This document shows, piece after piece, positions 62,729 to 64,000 of a stretch of 64,000 nt of DNA. How positions within the stretch are numbered: the first letter of the stretch is position 1; every line of letters begins with the position of its first letter. A program made the position numbers and the translations under genes. The notes beneath the pieces are model-generated. The model made no database searches. It was not told where the DNA came from and worked only from the letters and a program-made list of their open reading frames with translations. This DNA comes from Metabacillus bambusae (GTDB lineage Bacteria; Bacillota; Bacilli; Bacillales; Bacillaceae): assembly GCF_017497975.1 (NCBI RefSeq), contig NZ_JAGDEL010000009.1:141155-205154 (forward strand), read 5' to 3'.

Positions 62729-63460
62729 TTGAACAAAAAAATGTTATTATCGGTAGTTGCTGGGGCAGCTTTATTAATGGCAAACCCAGTAGCAAATAAG
62801 GCAGAAGCTACTTCATTTTCTACAAATGCACAAGCAAAGGTGTACTATTACAATTCTAGTAATGTAGATTTTGAAGAAATCAATCAGTTAGTCAAGAATT
62901 ACCTACAAAACTATCAAATTAAACAACCAAATACTCAACAAAATGAAGTAGAAGCACCTATAGAAGAAACGAATACAACAAATCAACAACCGACAAAAGA
63001 ACAGCCTGTAGCACAACAACCTGCTGAGCAGCAATCACCACAAGCAGAGCAAACGAATAAGACAGAACAGACTTCGTCTCAATTAAGTGAATATGAACAA
63101 CAAGTGGTAGACTTAACAAATCAGGAGCGTGCAAAAAATGGACTTCCTGCATTAAAAGTGGACCTTGAGTTAAGTAAGGTTGCCCGTGAAAAATCATCGG
63201 ACATGCAAAGAAACAACTATTTCTCACACACAAGCCCAACCTATGGCTCACCATTTGATATGATGAAGCAATTTGGGATCACATATAAAGCAGCAGGAGA
63301 AAACATTGCAAAGGGCCAACGTTCACCAGAAGAAGTTGTGAATGCGTGGATGAACAGTGAAGGACACCGTAAAAATATTTTAAGCGCGAACTTTACCCAT
63401 ATTGGTGTGGGGTATGTGGCTGAGGGGAATTACTGGACTCAGCAATTTATAGGTAAATAA
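62729..63460 (+). CDS. Secreted CAP-domain protein (YkwD-like)
   Basis: Protein of 243 residues with a signal peptide (KKMLLSVVAGAALLMANPVA, probable cut after KAEA). A linker of about 75 residues is rich in Gln, Glu, Thr and Pro (EQPVAQQPAEQQSPQAEQTN). The C-terminal CAP/SCP domain has LTNQERAKNGLPALKVDLEL, NNYFSHTSPTYGSPFDMMKQ, AAGENIAKG and HRKNILSANFTHIGVG, including the two conserved His. Its function in bacteria is unclear. TTG at 62729 is chosen because GGGAGG is 9 bases upstream; the ATG at 62720 touches that site. Confidence 0.82.
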   Translation: MNKKMLLSVVAGAALLMANPVANKAEATSFSTNAQAKVYYYNSSNVDFEEINQLVKNYLQNYQIKQPNTQQNEVEAPIEETNTTNQQPTKEQPVAQQPAEQQSPQAEQTNKTEQTSSQLSEYEQQVVDLTNQERAKNGLPALKVDLELSKVAREKSSDMQRNNYFSHTSPTYGSPFDMMKQFGITYKAAGENIAKGQRSPEEVVNAWMNSEGHRKNILSANFTHIGVGYVAEGNYWTQQFIGK

Positions 63461-63465
63461 GCAAT

Positions 63466-63505
63466 AAAGAAATGGCGACCATAATCAACTAGTCGCCATT
63501 TCTTT
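63466..63505 (+). terminator. Terminator of the CAP-domain gene
   Basis: AAAGAAATGGCGAC/GTCGCCATTTCTTT, a perfect 14-bp stem with a 12-nt loop. Confidence 0.8.
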
Positions 63506-63617
63506 ATGTTCCCATAGTAATTTCAATAGATTGATGAATTAGCATCAGAAACAGAATGGATTTAACCTTCTATAAACTTTATTTATAACAATGTGAGAAA
63601 TATGTGTAAATTATTTG

Positions 63618-63646
63618 TTGACTCTAGAGAGTCGATATAGTAATAT
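63618..63646 (+). promoter_or_regulatory. rRNA operon promoter P1
   Basis: TTGACT, 17-base spacer, TAATAT. It lies 143 bases upstream of a second promoter, the tandem arrangement usual for rrn operons. Confidence 0.65.
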
Positions 63647-63760
63647 AGTTTTTATCGCATTGAGGGATAGAAATTAATGTCCTCACATGATTGCAGAATA
63701 AAGGTACTTAATATAACGATTCATGTTAATTTTTCAAATTAAAGTATTTTGAAAAAGTTA

Positions 63761-63789
63761 TTGACAAGATATTAATAGAATGGTATATT
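63761..63789 (+). promoter_or_regulatory. rRNA operon promoter P2
   Basis: Perfect TTGACA, 17-base spacer, TATATT, preceded by an AT-rich region that could serve as an UP element. Confidence 0.8.
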
Positions 63790-63810
63790 ATATTTCTGCC
63801 TCAAATTAAT

Positions 63811-63840
63811 AGTTCTTTGAAAACTAAACAAAACAGAAAC
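63811..63840 (+). promoter_or_regulatory. rRNA leader segment
   Basis: AGTTCTTTGAAAACTAAACA followed by AAACAGAAACG is the characteristic leader text before Bacillus 16S genes and includes the boxA-like TTCTTTGAAAAC used for antitermination and processing. Confidence 0.65.
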
Positions 63841-63905
63841 GTCAACGTTAATCTAATTATCAAAAACGTACTATATAGTACAAACTTATGAGCTATATCA
63901 AACAC

Positions 63906-64000
63906 TTTATTGGAGAGTTTGATCCTGGCTCAGGACGAACGCTGGCGGCGTGCCTAATACATGCAAGTCGAGCGAATCAATGGGAGCTTGCTCCCTGAGA
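63906..64000 (+). rRNA. rrs: 16S ribosomal RNA, 5' end only
   Basis: Starts TTTATTGGAGAGTTTGATCC, followed by the universal TGGCTCAGGACGAACGCTGG and ATACATGCAAGTCGAGCG. The window ends after about 95 bases, so the gene is cut. The variable V1 text GAATCAATGGGAGCTTGCTC fits Bacillus and close relatives but does not give a species. Confidence 0.97.

Noticed and set aside
62538..62795. 85-codon minus-strand frame near the CAP gene
   Set aside because: AT-rich, no ribosome site and overlaps the start of the CAP gene.

Overview
The window is low-GC DNA of an endospore-forming member of the Bacillaceae (Bacillus sensu lato). The evidence is gerA-type germination genes, gerQ, rsfA, a LiaFSR system, strong AAGGAGG-type ribosome binding sites with frequent GTG and TTG starts, and the start of a Bacillus-type 16S rRNA gene at the right edge. 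From memory, much of the backbone follows the ywc-ywd-ywf-ywg-ywh part of the B. subtilis chromosome: nfrA, gal genes, ywdF-ung-ywdI-ywdK-gerQ, hemQ-pta, lipL, rsfA-ywfO-ywgA-ywhB-ywhC-ywhD-pbpG-speE-speB.

Layout. 0-10 kb: liaFSR, an RsbR-like stressosome protein, an ABC-F ATPase, topoisomerase III and small enzymes. 10-17.8 kb: niacin transporter, NfrA, an unusual permease pair with a beta-propeller protein, a cluster of DnaA boxes and a thioredoxin-reductase-like flavoprotein. 18-23 kb: an AraC regulator divergent from galK-galE-galT (Leloir pathway). 23.4-31.3 kb: HPP protein, sigma-B-type stress gene, ywdF-ung operon, gerQ, hemQ and a CcpA-type pta promoter. 31.4-36.7 kb: an inserted gerA-type operon with two C subunits and a hidden 41-codon first gene. 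37-38.6 kb: lipL and cutC. 39.3-50.9 kb: an inserted glycan-use island with a YesS-like regulator, an ABC importer without its own ATPase, an asparaginase-II-like protein, GH20- and GH29-type glycosidases, a sugar isomerase and a broken GH3 gene. 51-63.5 kb: return to the backbone, ending with polyamine genes and a CAP-domain secreted protein, then tandem rRNA promoters and the 16S rRNA start.

The most unusual material is intergenic. (1) A dispersed element with a hairpin whose two arms vary together between copies (six hairpin copies, plus two copies lacking the hairpin). (2) Three arrays of a degenerate motif repeating every 21 bp, about two turns of DNA, each just downstream of a terminator. 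(3) A DnaA-box cluster at 16.1-16.35 kb. (4) Longer MITE-like GC-rich repeats, one lying inside the gal operon and two in direct orientation bracketing rsfA-ywhB. (5) A 113-bp inverted repeat between pta and the ger operon.

All functions are assigned by reading translated sequence and recalling families; no database search was run.
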